A stretch of DNA of 64,000 nucleotides from Costus lasius. Lineage: Eukaryota > Streptophyta > Magnoliopsida > Zingiberales > Costaceae. Location: assembly GCA_027563935.2 (NCBI GenBank), contig CM050446.2, positions 28,895,501 through 28,959,500 on the forward strand, written 5' to 3'. A program made the position numbers and the translations under genes. The notes under the pieces were generated by a model. That model was not told where the DNA came from. It worked only from the letters and a program-made list of their open reading frames with translations, and made no database searches. Shown here piece by piece: positions 47,200-59,111 of this stretch; position 1 is the stretch's first letter, and each line of letters begins with the position of its first letter.

Positions 47200-47740
47200 C
47201 CTAAATACGGCACAGACTCGTGTGTCAGAAAGCATTTTACGGCAGTGTAATACTTTACGGTAGGTACCGTAAAATCGACACAGCTCTCGGGTCGAAACAG
47301 ATTCTGGATTACGGCACTGTAAAATTGTTTACGGTGGGTGCCATAATATATTGAAAACCTTCTGTTCAAAAACGATGCGGAATTATGGTACCGTAAAGAG
47401 TTTACAGTACCACAGTAAAATCTCGGCAACGTTCTATTCGGAATAACATCAAAAATACGGTACCGTAAAATGCTTTACGGTACCGCCGTAATATTCAAAC
47501 AGTAAAGATTTTTTTTTTTTTTGAAATACCAAAAAATAAAATTTCAAAAAATACGGCACGTAAACTACTTCACGGTAGTGCCGTAAAAACGAAAGAACTC
47601 ACGGGTTGATTTTGGACCAGAAATACGGTACCGTGACATCCTTTACGGCTGTACCATAATTTCGTCGCAGCTTTCTGTTCGTAAGCAGACTGAAATACGG
47701 TACCGTAAAATGCTTTACGGTACTGCCGTATTTTGCTCCA
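47200..47740. repeat. Palindrome-bearing repeat in the internal region of K
   Basis: A second array of the TACGGTACCGTA type, now inside the element between the protease ORF and the accessory remnant. At least seven units read like ATACGGTACCGTAAAATG followed by TTACGGTA..GCCGTA, with TTCTGTTCG-like spacers. A T14 run interrupts it near 47510-47523. It shares unit design with the LTR arrays. Confidence 0.8.
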
Positions 47741-47863
47741 AATCACGAAAAACCTACAAAAATAAAATAAAAATTAGTCATAAGCAAAAATTAAGTTAAA
47801 GAAAACAAAAATAAGGGTTAGAAAGCTTGGGTTGCCTCCCAAGAAGCGCTAATTTAAATGTCA

Positions 47864-49324
47864 TTAGCTTGACCCTTTAACACTCGGGTTTGATCGTGAA
47901 TTTCTGGATCTCAACTCTGATCTTACAACATAAGGCTCGATCTTGAAACAGTATCCAAATCTACTCAGAATTCTTTCTATTTTCTCAATCATCCTAGAGC
48001 CTTCTCTTCTTCTCTTCCTCTTTGACTTTTTCTTCTTCTGCAATTTCTCATCAATACCCTCAAAAAGATTGTTAGATTCATTATTTGGGGTTTCATCAAA
48101 CAAACTTGAAACATCATAAATTTCATCATTAAATATTTCAACACTACAACAAGATCCTGAGTATGAAAGTTTGTTTGTTGAATCATTAAGACTAAATTCA
48201 ATCTTGTTATCACATATGTCAAAAGTAATCTTTCCTTGGTTCACATCAATGTTAGCCTTAGCTGTGGCCAAAAGTGGTCTTCCAAGAATGATAGGATTTC
48301 TAGAATTTACCTCCATGTCTAACACTACAAAATCTGCAGGTATGAAAAACTTACCTATTTGCACAGGAACATTTTCTAATATACCTACAGGATACTTCAC
48401 CGATGAGTCCGCGAGCTGTAAGGATATGAATGTATGCTTTAGCTCTCCAAGATTTAGTTTCCTGTAAGTAGAAAGAGGCATTAGACTCACACTTGCACCG
48501 AGGTCACATAAGGCTTGGTCAAAAGATAGGGTGCCAATCAAACAAGGTGTAGAAAAACTACCTAGATCTTTCAGTTTAGGTGGCAGTTTGTTCTGTATGA
48601 TTGCACTACAATCTTCAGTTAAAGTAATAGTGCATGTGCCATAATCATCCAATTTTCTTTTACTAGACAAAATCTCTTTTAGAAATTTGGCATAAGATGG
48701 CATCTCAGTAATAGCTTCAGTAAAAGGAATGTTAACATAAAGCTTTTTCAGGATTTCAAGAAATTTGCCAAACTTTTTGTCTAGTTTATGTTGAACTAAC
48801 CTTTGAGGAAAAGGTATAGGTGTTTGGTAAGGAGAAGGCAAATTAGGGTTAGGATTGTCTTTCTCACATGATTCCTCCCCTTTTGGTTCATCACCCTTTT
48901 GAGGTGATGAACAAGTTTGGGGTTTCTTATGTGAAGAAGATTCCCCTAATTCTAATTCTTCTTCATTATCAACAAGCCTTTTTTTAGTATTTTCAAACCT
49001 CCCTCTAGGTTCTCCTAGTTGTTTCCCACTTCTAGTCATGATGGCATTACAGTGCTCCCTAGGGTTTATCTCAGGTTTTGCAGGCAATTTTCCTGGGGGT
49101 CTGTAAGGTACACTAGCATGTTGTGCAATTTGGTTTTCAAGAATTTTGTTGTGGGCTTCTACTCTATCCAGTCTAGAGTTAATTTGATATACACTTTGCT
49201 TAAACTCCTCAATTTGTCTATTTTGATTTGACAAGATTTGTTTTTGATCAGACATAAACTCTTCAATTTTTCTATCTTGTTTTACCTCAAACTGATTTTG
49301 ACTGGTCATTATTTTTTCAAACAT
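47864..49324 (-). CDS. Athila-type gag C-terminal region and aspartic protease of K
   Basis: 486-residue frame. Residues 1-70 are a Gln/Glu-rich coiled-coil-like stretch (QNRQIEEFKQ). Residues 90-160 are charged and low-complexity, and 170-260 match the conserved block before Athila protease (FPQRLVQHKLDKKFGKFLEI, PSYAKFLKEILS). The protease has DLGAS with catalytic Asp 274 and the later ILGRP at 346-350. The tail from about 430 (KKKKSKRKRRR) does not lead into RT; the frame stops at 47864. Gag upstream is frameshifted relative to it, so the chosen Met at 49324 is only the first ATG in this frame. Its activity in isolation is doubtful. Confidence 0.85.
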   Translation of the reverse strand: MFEKIMTSQNQFEVKQDRKIEEFMSDQKQILSNQNRQIEEFKQSVYQINSRLDRVEAHNKILENQIAQHASVPYRPPGKLPAKPEINPREHCNAIMTRSGKQLGEPRGRFENTKKRLVDNEEELELGESSSHKKPQTCSSPQKGDEPKGEESCEKDNPNPNLPSPYQTPIPFPQRLVQHKLDKKFGKFLEILKKLYVNIPFTEAITEMPSYAKFLKEILSSKRKLDDYGTCTITLTEDCSAIIQNKLPPKLKDLGSFSTPCLIGTLSFDQALCDLGASVSLMPLSTYRKLNLGELKHTFISLQLADSSVKYPVGILENVPVQIGKFFIPADFVVLDMEVNSRNPIILGRPLLATAKANIDVNQGKITFDICDNKIEFSLNDSTNKLSYSGSCCSVEIFNDEIYDVSSLFDETPNNESNNLFEGIDEKLQKKKKSKRKRRREGSRMIEKIERILSRFGYCFKIEPYVVRSELRSRNSRSNPSVKGSS

Positions 49325-49359
49325 GGATTTTATCTCAGAGAATTGATCATTGTTTTGAT

Positions 49360-50535
49360 TCAGATTTTGGTTGGGATTTTGCCTTTGGAATCCTTTGTTT
49401 TCAGTGTTCCCCCTACATTGTTATTGTTTTTCCATGAAAGGTTGGGGTGATTCCTCCATCCAGGGTTATATGTATCAGAATAGGGATCATTAGGTCTACT
49501 TTGATTATAATTCCCTATGACATTTACATGCTCATTACCCTGATCAACAACTCTACAATATTCAGCAGTATGATCATCATTGCCACAATTTTCACAAGTA
49601 ACAGCAGAAACAGAAGCAGTTTGCAAGGAATTTAGCTTATTGCACAAAAAGTTTACCTTCTCTTATAAGGATCGCAATCCTTCACTTTCACCCTTACCTT
49701 GAGAAGGCTTGTAAAGTACTCCTCTCTCGGTAGTCCATTGATTGTGGTTCAATGCCATCTCCTCTATCAGTCTGAAGGCTTCATCTAGTGTTTTGCTCAT
49801 AAGAGCTCCTCCTGCAACAGCATCCACAATCATTTTAGTTTGATCAGATAATGTAATATAAAAAGTTTGCATTAAAGTTTGAAGTTCTAATCCATGGTGA
49901 GGACACTTCCGCTATAGTTCATTGAATCTCTCCCAGGCTTCACTGAGCGACTCCCCACTTCTTTGTTGAAAGCTTGTAATTTGGTTTCTCATCTACAATG
50001 TCTTGCTTGGGGGAAAGTATTTGTTCAAGAAGGAATTGGACAGTTGATTCCAAGTGGTGAAGGTACCGGCTGGGTACGAATTAAGCCATGTCTTTGCCCG
50101 GTCCCTGAGAGAAAAAGGAAAAAGTCTTAGTCTAAATGCATCATTAGAAACACCATTCATCTTAACAGTATCGCATAGGTCAAGAAATAAGGCCAAGTGT
50201 TGGTTGGGATCCTCCAGTGGAGATCCTCCAAATTGCTCTTGTTGAAACATTGCAATGAGTCCAAGCTTGATCTCGAAATTGTTGGCCTCAATTGCTGGCC
50301 TAGCAATACTAGAACGAATTTCATGATGATTAGGGGCTGCATAGTCCCTAAGTGTTCTCTGATGGTTCTGATTGTCTCCCATCTCGAATATTTCTTCTTC
50401 TAACTCTAGTTGGGATGTCTCGTGCAGTTCTTCTTGTGATGATTCTTCTAACCTCAATTTTCTGCGCACTCTCAGTTTCTTGTTGATTTCAAGATCCAAT
50501 GGTACAAGTGGTCCTGACCTAAGGCTCCTGTGCAT
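49360..50535 (-). pseudogene. Athila-type gag of K, with in-frame stops
   Basis: A single frame read from 50535: capsid-like gag with RDYAAPN, then NNFEIKLGLIAMFQQEQFGG, then FPFSLRDRAKTWLNS, and further on the zinc knuckle CENCGNDDHTAEYC (CX2CX4HX4C). It is broken by TAG after KTL (about 49993), TAG after RFNEL, TAA near 49663 and finally a shift at about 49370-49420 that separates it from the protease frame. The Retrotrans_gag match is clear. The lesions make it non-functional as read. Confidence 0.88.
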
Positions 50536-50642
50536 GCAAAAGTAAATAGATCAAGTGATTTCAAGAAACAGAAAAAAAAAACAGTAAATAAAAACCTAAT
50601 CTAGCAATAATCTCAACGTTTTCAATATCGACAAAACTAAGA
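50536..50642 (-). other. Short leader of K
   Basis: About 100 bp between the PBS and the gag ATG. It includes an A10 run (50571-50580 on the + strand). Nothing else is seen. Confidence 0.6.
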
Positions 50643-50660
50643 TCCCCGGCAACGGCGCCA
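50643..50660 (-). other. PBS of K (tRNA-Asp type)
   Basis: On the - strand TGGCGCCGTTGCCGGGGA, six bases after the LTR end. This 18-base match to the tRNA-Asp 3' end is the usual primer site of Athila elements. Confidence 0.9.
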
Positions 50661-51561
50661 AAAACTTGATAGCCCGAAAGGGAACACTACAAGTCTAGCA
50701 CGCGTGTACCTTGGACTAATCCTTGGTTACGGCACCAAAAACTTGTTAAACCGCAAGTGCACGGGTATACGAAGTAATAAAAAAAAGTATCGAATCCACA
50801 GGGACCTACGTTGTCGAATACTAAATAGTTGATTTCTTACTATCTAGGCAAATCGAGATCGTGAAAATAGCAATCGGAAACTAAGAAAATAGGATTGTTA
50901 GAGAGAAAAGCTGGGACTAGGGTTTCGTTCACTTAAACTTTTATGACTAGACATGAATAAGGATTTCGTTGATTCAATTTTATTATGATGAAGATATTAT
51001 CAAACAATGAACTCAAGGATCACTTTCGTGCATCCGAGTTCTAGGAATCTCTAGTGAAGTCTCAAGGATCACTTTCGTGCATCCGAGTCTCGCAACTAGT
51101 TTCACTCAAGGATCTCCAACGTTCTGATCTTTGCTTTCGCACAAGATCTCCACGTTTGACAAATAGACTCGATCTATAGGTTCATATTATAATCATGGCA
51201 ATTATTCTACTAGAAAAGATCAAGATGGATCTAACCTAAGGAAGGGATCCTAACATGCAGTTCTAGGGTTCCAAATTCTCAAGCAATTACCTTTCAGTCT
51301 CAAGCAAAAATTCTAAGAGCATAATTAGTAACATGAACTTATAGAGAGTCTAAGCACAATTATCACAAGAGTAAAATCATCATGCTAAGATTAAACTCAA
51401 CGAAATATTGAAATAAAAGAGTTATCTAATCATTGGAAGTTAAGTAAATTACTCCCCCATGTCCCAAAAATAGTTTAAGCTGTCATCATGAGGGAATTAC
51501 AGCAAATCATGGTTTCAGAGGATCGTAAATCGAAAGAAAAGAGAAGTTAGAAAATACAGGA

Positions 51562-51585
51562 CGGCTGTGAAGAATTTCATAGCCG
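51562..51585. other. LTR hairpin of K, right copy
   Basis: CGGCTGTGAA with TTTCATAGCCG. The change from CACAG to CATAG is tolerated as a G-T pair, and the end restores C-G where the left copy has G-T. Confidence 0.6.
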
Positions 51586-51949
51586 TAATCTCCAAATAGC
51601 TTCGGTGAACAGTATCGGCGATGCTTTGTTCTTCGATTTCTCCTCCAATCGATCTCCTCTTGGTCTGAAACTTTTGGTGTGTTGTCTCCTCCTCCTGACG
51701 AAGCTTTGGTATGAAAATCGCGGCCGGAGATCGTCTAGATCGAGCGTGGCGGCAAAACCCTTGGCGGTGGCGTCGATCCCGATTTCTCCCTTGATGGTGC
51801 ATGAAATTTAGGGCTTTTGGTCTCTCTCTAATCCTCCGGTCCAAAGCTCCCTTTTCTCTTCTTACGGTCTTTTGTTTTAAGCTCTGGATCGACCGCCATC
51901 ATCTCTGCAAGGATCGGGCATGGACATTGACCTGGGCGTCGCGTTCAAA

Positions 51950-52330
51950 ACCGATTTTACGGCAGTGTAGTTGTTTACGACTGGTGCCGTAAAATCTCTT
52001 GAGTCTTCTGTGCCGATGTCGTCTCGGAATATACAGCCCATAAAATAGTTTGTGGTCAGTGCCATAAACTTTGCTGAACTCTCCGTTCTGAAATGGTTGA
52101 AAAATACGGCAGTGAAATCCCTTACGGCAGGTATCATAAAATCGGCTAAGGTTTCTGTTCTGACGCAATCCAAAATACGGTACCGTAATATTGCTTATGG
52201 CCGGTACCGTAAAATCGGGAAATCTTTCTGTTCGGAAATCTTCACAAATTACGGCAGTGTTCGGATTTTACGGTACCATTTGTAATTACTGTACCGTAAA
52301 ATAGATTACGGCACTACCGTAATTTGCTGG
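51950..52330. repeat. Palindrome-bearing ~73-bp repeat, K right LTR
   Basis: The same array as at 44400-44780, with several units eroded by C-to-T or G-to-A changes (for example CCCATAAAAT where the other LTR has CCCGTAAAAT). At least one full TACGGTACCGTA remains near 52176. Confidence 0.82.
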
Positions 52331-52581
52331 CTTGCTCGGATTTGCGTGAAATTTCTTGGGTGATCTCCTCTTGATGATGAGAACTCTTCCATATATTTGA
52401 TTTTGCTTGAAAACGCCTAAAATAGTGCCTTTTTGCCTGAAAAACATGAAAAACCAAAATAGAAATAGACTTTGCAATATTTGATGGATTTATTATAAAA
52501 ACAAGTAAAATCCTCGATTTAGCATGAAAATGTATCTAAAATGATGCAAAATATACTACATATTTCGGTATCATCAGTTAT

Positions 52582-53994
52582 TCGAATCATGATAAAGAAA
52601 AATTTACTTAAAAAGAAATCGTCTCCTCTCGGATGTCCAATTTACACAGAACTAGTCTTCACTTTCGTGATTTACTGCTCAATGTTTAATAGAATTAAAC
52701 CAGATTTAAAGATTAAATCTACTTTCATAAATTTAAATATTAAAGTCAAAATCTTCAGTAAAATTGAATACTTTTGTACTTTAATTTTACAAGTTTTACC
52801 TAAGAGGTTCTAACAATCAAAATCACCTTTCGGTCTATATTGTCATTTCTAAAGCAATAAAAATACCTAGATCAAAGTATTAACATGTAAATTAAGCAAC
52901 AAAATTTAGGGTTTTAAGACAAAACTATTTTCATAGCATAAGTTCCTAAAATCACAATTTAAGGTTTCTGAGTTTGTAAATCACCTTTCAGTCCATATCA
53001 CGAACTCTAAGACATGCAAATATTTCAAAACTAGAAATTTTTAAGACAATAATCACATAGGCAAAATTATCGTTCTAAGAATAATTGACAAATTAATATA
53101 TCATCTAGTCATTATATAATTAAAAAGGGATTACCCCTCAGTTCCAAAAAGGTTTTTACACTATCATGGAGACGAAAACGCAATAATAATTCATTTTAAA
53201 ATAATCAGAATTTAATAGACAAAGAATAAATATTTTTACTAATTTCACAGGGGTGTGACGATCGTAGTTCAAATCGTCACAGCCTAGTGACTCTGTTAAT
53301 GAACAGTACTGCATAGTGATTGCCGTTTGTCCGCTCGAACACTGTAGCGGCGCCTGCTTTTTTGTTGATTTCTCCCTCGACCAGACTCCTTTCACTCAAA
53401 AAATTTTGGTGTGTCTTCTCCTCCACGAGGCATCCTCCTCTAAAAATTTGGTCATCGGAGATGGTTTCTTCGCTTCCTAGTGAGAAACCCTAGCGTGGTG
53501 GTGCCTTCTTCAATTTCTCCCTCGTTGCTCCATGAAAACGCACAATTCTTGGACCAAATCCTCTCCGGAATTTATAGAACAATCCTGTGTTTTTAGTTTT
53601 TCCGATTAGGGCACGCATTTCTATAATTTTTCTTTAAAAAAATTAGAAATAAGGGCGGCAGAAAACTAGGCTGTGTGCAGCGACTGTTCCCTCCTGTTTT
53701 AATAGAATCACACCCCTATGAGAATTTTAGTTCATTTTTCACAGGGGTGTGACGACGAGAAAATTTCCAAATTTGACATTTGAGCTCAAAATTTTGTCCC
53801 GATTTTGTTTCCATCCTTTGATTTCTTTAAATCCATTGAAAATAAGCTTACTTTATTTGAAAAGATGAAAAAGATTATACAATCCATTGAAAATAATCGA
53901 CTGAATAAGTTTAAAAACAAGCAGAAGAGCATAAATATGACTCAAAAAGATTATACAATCAATATAAAATTTACCACGAATTTTTGAGTCATCA
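52582..53994 (-). repeat. Right segment of the LTR of J
   Basis: Resumes J's LTR after K and ends GAGTCATCA at 53994. It shares with X and K the GATTTCTCC..GACC region (about 53362-53385) and an equivalent hairpin (53254-53281), but in place of TACGGTACCGTA it carries CACAGGGGTGTGACG-type motifs (53245, 53740). The AT-rich middle holds no gene. Confidence 0.75.
53254..53281. other. LTR hairpin of J
   Basis: TGTGACGAT (53254-53262) pairs perfectly with ATCGTCACA (53273-53281). It occupies the same LTR position as the hairpins of X and K but has different arms. Confidence 0.65.
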
Positions 53995-54399
53995 AAATAC
54001 ATAAGGCTCAAACTTTTGCTTGTCCTTAAGCAACTCAAATGAATCAAAGTGTGTAAAGAAAATATAAATGACTTCGGTTTATTCTTCCTTAACATGAAAG
54101 TCATCTATAATATGTGTAATGATTTACAAGAATAAGAGATTTAAAGAAATACCTTGAAAAAGATTTTCATAAAGTTATAATCCAAGATGACTAAGATTTT
54201 CATAATCCATGATATGTCATTCAAGCTCAACTTGTTTAAACAATTGTAAATTTTTCTCTCAATCAATCCAATTTACTTTCAAAAATAACTTTCACTTATC
54301 GATACCAGAGAATATTCTGTAATTAACTCTTTAAAGCAAACAGGTCTTTGAATGGTTATCAACCCTTTCCTGTTAGCACGATAACATTACTCATAGTAC
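53995..54399 (-). other. Internal 3' region of J
   Basis: Begins with CATAAGGCTCAAACTTTTGC, the counterpart of the sequence just inside K's 3' LTR at 45032. The LTR of J in this window is therefore its 3' LTR, and the rest of J lay to the right until copia LTR H entered at 54400. No gene is visible. Confidence 0.65.
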
Positions 54400-55580
54400 T
54401 GTTGGGGTATGCCCTTAAGGCTAATGTTTGAGGCCTATGGGAATGTATTTGTATCATGTAATAAACTGTTATGTTTATAAAGGCATGGTTGTTATTCAGT
54501 TAGCTACATTGTCTGCTGCAATATATGTTCTTCTGAATAATGTCTCAAAGCTGTTCAGCTCGGCTGACATGCTATTATGTCCTTAGTCGATATATCTTGG
54601 TGAACATGAGACAGCCTTGATATGATTAAGACTAATATGTGTTCTAATCTTATAGGATGCTTCGAGCATGGAATAAGATGTAGACTCATGGGTACATTGG
54701 ATGTACTGGACAGACCCTACTAGGATGTTCAATTGTTTGTCACAATGTGAATATTCCTTGATTAAGACAAGTGGCACATTTCCTCTGACTTGAGATCACT
54801 TGTGTTTTCTGAATGATGATTGTCATTGTTTTGAGATGGTTCAATATCATTTGAAAGATAATGATTATAGACTATCTTGGATGGTGAGCTTGAGTCAGGT
54901 TAGAGCACTAGTGATAGACATAGGATTGCCGTCTCCTTGTTTAAGGAGTGTGATGTTCTAAAGGGGCCCCCTGGATGAGATGATTGAGAAAGTGTATGGC
55001 CATACCCAGGTGACAGTGTTCATCTGTTCTAATCATGCTCATCATATTGGAGTTACGAGCTTGACAGGCTTGTCCAATAAGAACATCCAGTGGCAAAGGA
55101 AATATGCATGCCTAGTGAAATGATTCACACTTGTGCTGTGGTTTGGGTGTAGTCTTGGAAGACTCTTTCCTTTCTATCGGGAGACAGTGATGTGTTGCTA
55201 GATACCCCTCACTGATCGTGATAATGAGAATTATCGTTACCGACATTTAAAGGAAACCCTCAGGGTCGCACAATTTGATGATATGGCTTACTTAAGTCAG
55301 ATCGTGTGGACTGAATTGTTTGGGTTCAGTTTAAAGGGATTTAATCTCTGATTGTGAGTGAGATCTGGTCTGATCATGTTTGATTGATTAGGGCTTAAGA
55401 TCGGTAAGCTTCGATCGAGAGAATAGATGCCAGATCGGTCAGATCAGGGGCATCGAGGAGATCGACGGTTAGATCGGGAACCTTAGGGTTTATTTAAGAT
55501 CTAGACTAGATCATTGGCTTGATTGGTTCTTAAACCGAACCAAAGTGAACCGGCTCACTTGATGAGCGCATGGTTCAAGG
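54400..55580 (+). repeat. H: partial copia LTR, cut by element G
   Basis: Starts TGTTGGGGTATGCCC at 54400, preceded by candidate TSD AGTAC (54395-54399). It runs 1181 bp, closely matching the LTR of G, and is cut at CAAGG (55576-55580). The remainder should lie beyond the window. It could be a solo LTR or the 5' LTR of a further element. Confidence 0.88.
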
Positions 55581-57284
55581 TGTTGGGGTATGCCCTTAAG
55601 GCTAATGTTTGAGGCCTATGGGAATGTATCTGTATCATGTAATAAACTCTTATGTTTATAAAGGCATGGTTGTTATTCAGTTAGCTACATTGTCTGCTGC
55701 AATATATGTTCTTCTGAATAATGTCTCAAAGCTGTTCAGCTGGGCTGACATGCTATTAAGTCCTTAGTCGATGTATCTTGGTGAACATGAGACAGCCTTG
55801 ATATTGTTAAGACTAATATGTGTTCTAATCTTATAGGATGCTTCGAGCATGGAATAAGATGTAGACTCATGGGTACATGGGATGTACTGGACAGACCCTA
55901 CTAGGATGTTCAATTGTTTGTCACAATGTGAATATTCCTTGATTATGACAAGTGGCACATTTCCTCTGACTTGAGATCACTTGTGTTTTCTAAATGATGA
56001 TTGTCATTGTTTTGAGATAGTTCAATATCGTTTGAAACATAATGATTATAGACTATCTTGGATGATGAGCTTGAGTCAGGTTAGGGCACTAGTGATAGAC
56101 ATAGGATTGCCGTCTCCTTGTTTAAGGAGTGTGATGTTCTAAAGGGGCCCCCTGGATGAGATGATTGAGAGAGTGTATGGCCATACCCAGGTGACTATGA
56201 TCATCTGATCTAATCATGCTCATCATATTGGAATTACAAGCTTGACAGGCTTGTCCAATAAGAACATCCAGTGGCAAAGGAAAAATGCATGCCTTGTGAT
56301 TTGATTCACACTTGTGCTGTTTTTGGGTGTAGTCTTGGAAGACTCTTTTCTTTATATCGGGAGACAGTGATGTGTTGCTAGATACCTCTCACTGATCGTG
56401 ATAACGTAAGTTGTCGTTACCGACATTTAAAGGAAACCCTTTGGGTCGCACAATTTGATGATATGGCTTACTTAAGTCAGATCGTGTGGACTGAATTATT
56501 TGGGTTCAGTTTAAAGGGATTTAATCTCTGATTGTAAGTGAGATCTGGTCTGATCATGTTTGATTGATTAGGGCTTGAGATCGGTAAGCTTTGATCGAGA
56601 GAATGCATGCCAGATCGGTCAGATCAGGGGCATCGTTGAGATCGACGGTTAGATCGTGAACCTTAGGGTTTATTTAAGATCTAGACTAGATCATTGGCTT
56701 GATTGGTTCTTAAACCGAACCAAAGTGAACCGGCTCACTAAATGAGCGCTTGGTTCATAGGGAGAGGAGTAGGCGACAAGTTCACTTGGCGTGAACGTTG
56801 TGGTGAGGAGTGGTTACTATTTTTAGTAACCATGATCTCCACTTGAGGGGGCTCTCGTCCGAATAGAGTATGCTCTATTTTCGCCACTTCCCATATTCCT
56901 CTCGCCCATATTCCTCTCGACATTCTTGTGTGAGTGCGGCGACGCTTGACGGATTGAGGAGGATTCGGCCAAGAGAGATTGACATCTCATTTTCCCTTCA
57001 CTCGTCAAAGGACCTCTTGGAACCTTGCTAGCACAAGGAGCACCAAGAGAGATAGCGACATCATCTTGTGTGTGACGACAAGGAGAAGATCTCGTTTGAT
57101 CTTTACTTCCAAGGTGCCATCTAGAAATGGCAATGGTATGGATCGAATCATCTCTTATGCAATCGTTTTTTTTCTTTAAGTTGATTATATAAGGTGCATG
57201 CGATTCTTAGAGACCCTATCCGCTGCTTGAAATTTGTTTTGCGCCATGCTGGGTTTCGCCCCCCTCTAGAAAGGGGTTCCTGCA
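55581..57284 (+). repeat. 5' LTR of element G
   Basis: 1704 bp, from TGTTGGGGTATGCCC to GGGGTTCCTGCA. It is close to A and H; B and F are further off. Confidence 0.93.
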
Positions 57285-57286
57285 AC

Positions 57287-57298
57287 TGGTATCAGAGC
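57287..57298 (+). other. PBS of element G (initiator tRNA-Met type)
   Basis: TGGTATCAGAGC, preceded by AC rather than the AT of A and B. Confidence 0.9.
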
Positions 57299-59111
57299 AG
57301 GTTTTCTATGCATCTTTGTATGAATGCTTAAGCTTATGTGATCCATGTTTGCGTGTACATGCTTAGATCTAGTTAACATGCGATTTTTCTTTAAGTTTTT
57401 ATACATGCGAAACTTGAAGTATGTTTTCATTGGCGCATGTTGTTCTTGGCGCATGCTTTGTGTTTTTCTTAAAACCCTAATTGACATGCGCGAGTCACTC
57501 TAGATCTAAGGCTCTACTATAAACCCTTAGACTGGTTATTAGGGTTGAAGTCACCCCCTGAGTTAGATCCAACAGTCTGATCAGACCATCTGACAGCCTG
57601 AATGGGTCGACCTGTTAGCACCTTGGCGCAAGCCTATGGTGGCTATAGGTCGACTGCAGACAGGTGTGTAGCGATGTCTGATTGAGACAACCTATGAACA
57701 CACATGAGTTAGGCCCGGGGTCACACCCGCTTGCCAGACCTCATTGTGGTTGTTCAGCCCTGGCGCATGCATGGTTGACCTCATGGTCGACTCAAGTCAG
57801 TTAGGACTTGGTGCATGCAAGGGTAGTGGATCTAACTAGGTTGGATGAGTGGATCCCTAGTAATGTACCGTTGTAAGGTTGTAGGGCAAATAAGGAAAAA
57901 TTAAAATTAATCCCAAGGGGTTTTCGAAAATTTTAATTTTTATAATGGATCACTTGATTGCTGAATGGATGCATATGTCTGTCTATTTTGTCTTATGTGG
58001 GCTGCCCATGTTAAATCTGTGCTGTGCTGGGGCCTGCGTGCCTGTTTTAAAATTGTAAATTAATTATTGTGATCTGCGCATCACTGTGTTTTAATTTATA
58101 ATTGTAAGTGACCTGCGTGTCACTCTTGTCTAGATAGTTAAATTTGTAATTTAATTAGACAAGAGCACAGAGCACACTTGGCAGAGGCGCATGCAGCAAG
58201 TGGCAGGACCAGGTGGGAGGTCTAGGGTTCGACCCTAGGACCAGGCGCATTTTCCCTGGTGGGCGCACCTGTGCTGTAATTGGCGCTTGGGCCCAGGTTT
58301 GGGCCAGATGTGCAGCAAAAGACCCATGAAGAGCAAATGAAGACTTAAGTTAGGTTAAGGTCTTCTAGGGCTATGGGCTTTTACCACATAAGATACATGC
58401 TTTCTTTTATTGCTTAATATTAGAATTGCATGATTAAATTATCTTCTGCTATCACCATAGGAATTGTATGATAGGCAAGAAGATAAAAGACCGTTAAAAT
58501 CCAACGCTTAAATATCAAGCTCGTAAGCCTTCTGACGCGAAACCTCACTGTTCTGATTATCGTTGGAGCCGTGTTGTACCCACTCAGTGGGCACGTCCAT
58601 CTATCTTCAGACGGTGCGGGATTACACCTGCGTGTTACAGAGTAGGGATTTATCCCTTCTCGTTGCTCAGCATAGCACGTGGTGGTCCAGGGAGTAGGTC
58701 GGGTCAGCTTGACCGTGTTGGCTACATATGTGGCGCATATGGTAGCACATGGAGGCAGCCATCTGTGGGGTCAGAGATTGTGTTGTACCAACTCAGTTGG
58801 CACAGTCTGCTGGACTGCCCAGATGAAGGGGAATCGCACGGGTTGGCGATCGGCAGGGACTGCCTACCAGAAACTAGTGCTTGTACTCTCTGTGCATCTT
58901 ATCTCGCCTGAGCGGGACGCGGAGACCAAGTATGAAATCTGGATCCCATCTCACTAAAAGAGTTTTACTCTTTCGGGCTGTTTTGCTGGATTTTTCACGC
59001 CTGATAAAATAGTGAGAAAAAGAATCTTTCTTAAGTCCTGATTGATTCTTATACATTGATACTGACCTTGCTGTTCTTGCATTGTTGTAGATACCTGCAG
59101 CAACGAACACC
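57299..59111 (+). other. 5' leader of element G
   Basis: About 1.8 kb without a believable gene. It has the conserved structured block (about 58490-58960) with both hairpins, and the pyrimidine-rich tract ending TTGTAG at 59090. Confidence 0.75.
58570..58807 (+). other. Twin bulged hairpins in the leader of G
   Basis: Hairpin 1 at 58570-58595; hairpin 2 at 58776-58807. Hairpin 2 has GATTGTG where A has GACTGTG, which still pairs with CACAGTC through a G-U. Confidence 0.7.

Larger units (their letters stand above)
34035..52576 (-). mobile_element. Element K: Athila-type gypsy element lacking RT and integrase
   Basis: Bounded by TSD GTTAT, with LTRs of 1916 bp (left, after removing F) and 1910 bp (right); the 6-bp length gap is explained by two 3-bp indels. 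The internal part (45032-50666, 5.6 kb) has an Asp-type PBS, gag and protease on the - strand. The sequence then passes straight to the motif usually found after the end of pol (a GCGCTTCTTGGGAGGCAACC type stretch at about 47836-47855 on the - strand). No RT, RNase H or integrase was found. F lies in its left LTR. Confidence 0.9.
50667..52576 (-). repeat. Right (5') LTR of K
   Basis: 1910 bp, uninterrupted; on the - strand it starts TGATGATACCG and ends GGGCTATCA. It is followed on the right by TSD GTTAT. It differs from the left LTR by two 3-bp indels and a visible scatter of substitutions, so K is older than F, as nesting requires. Confidence 0.93.

Noticed and set aside
47200..47740. CRISPR-like array of palindromes
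   Set aside because: Units are degenerate, spacers resemble each other, and the context is a plant gypsy element, so a CRISPR reading makes no sense.
53805..54104. Short frames on both strands at the end of J's LTR
   Set aside because: AT-rich LTR and pre-LTR sequence, no domain, and homologous to non-coding sequence in K.
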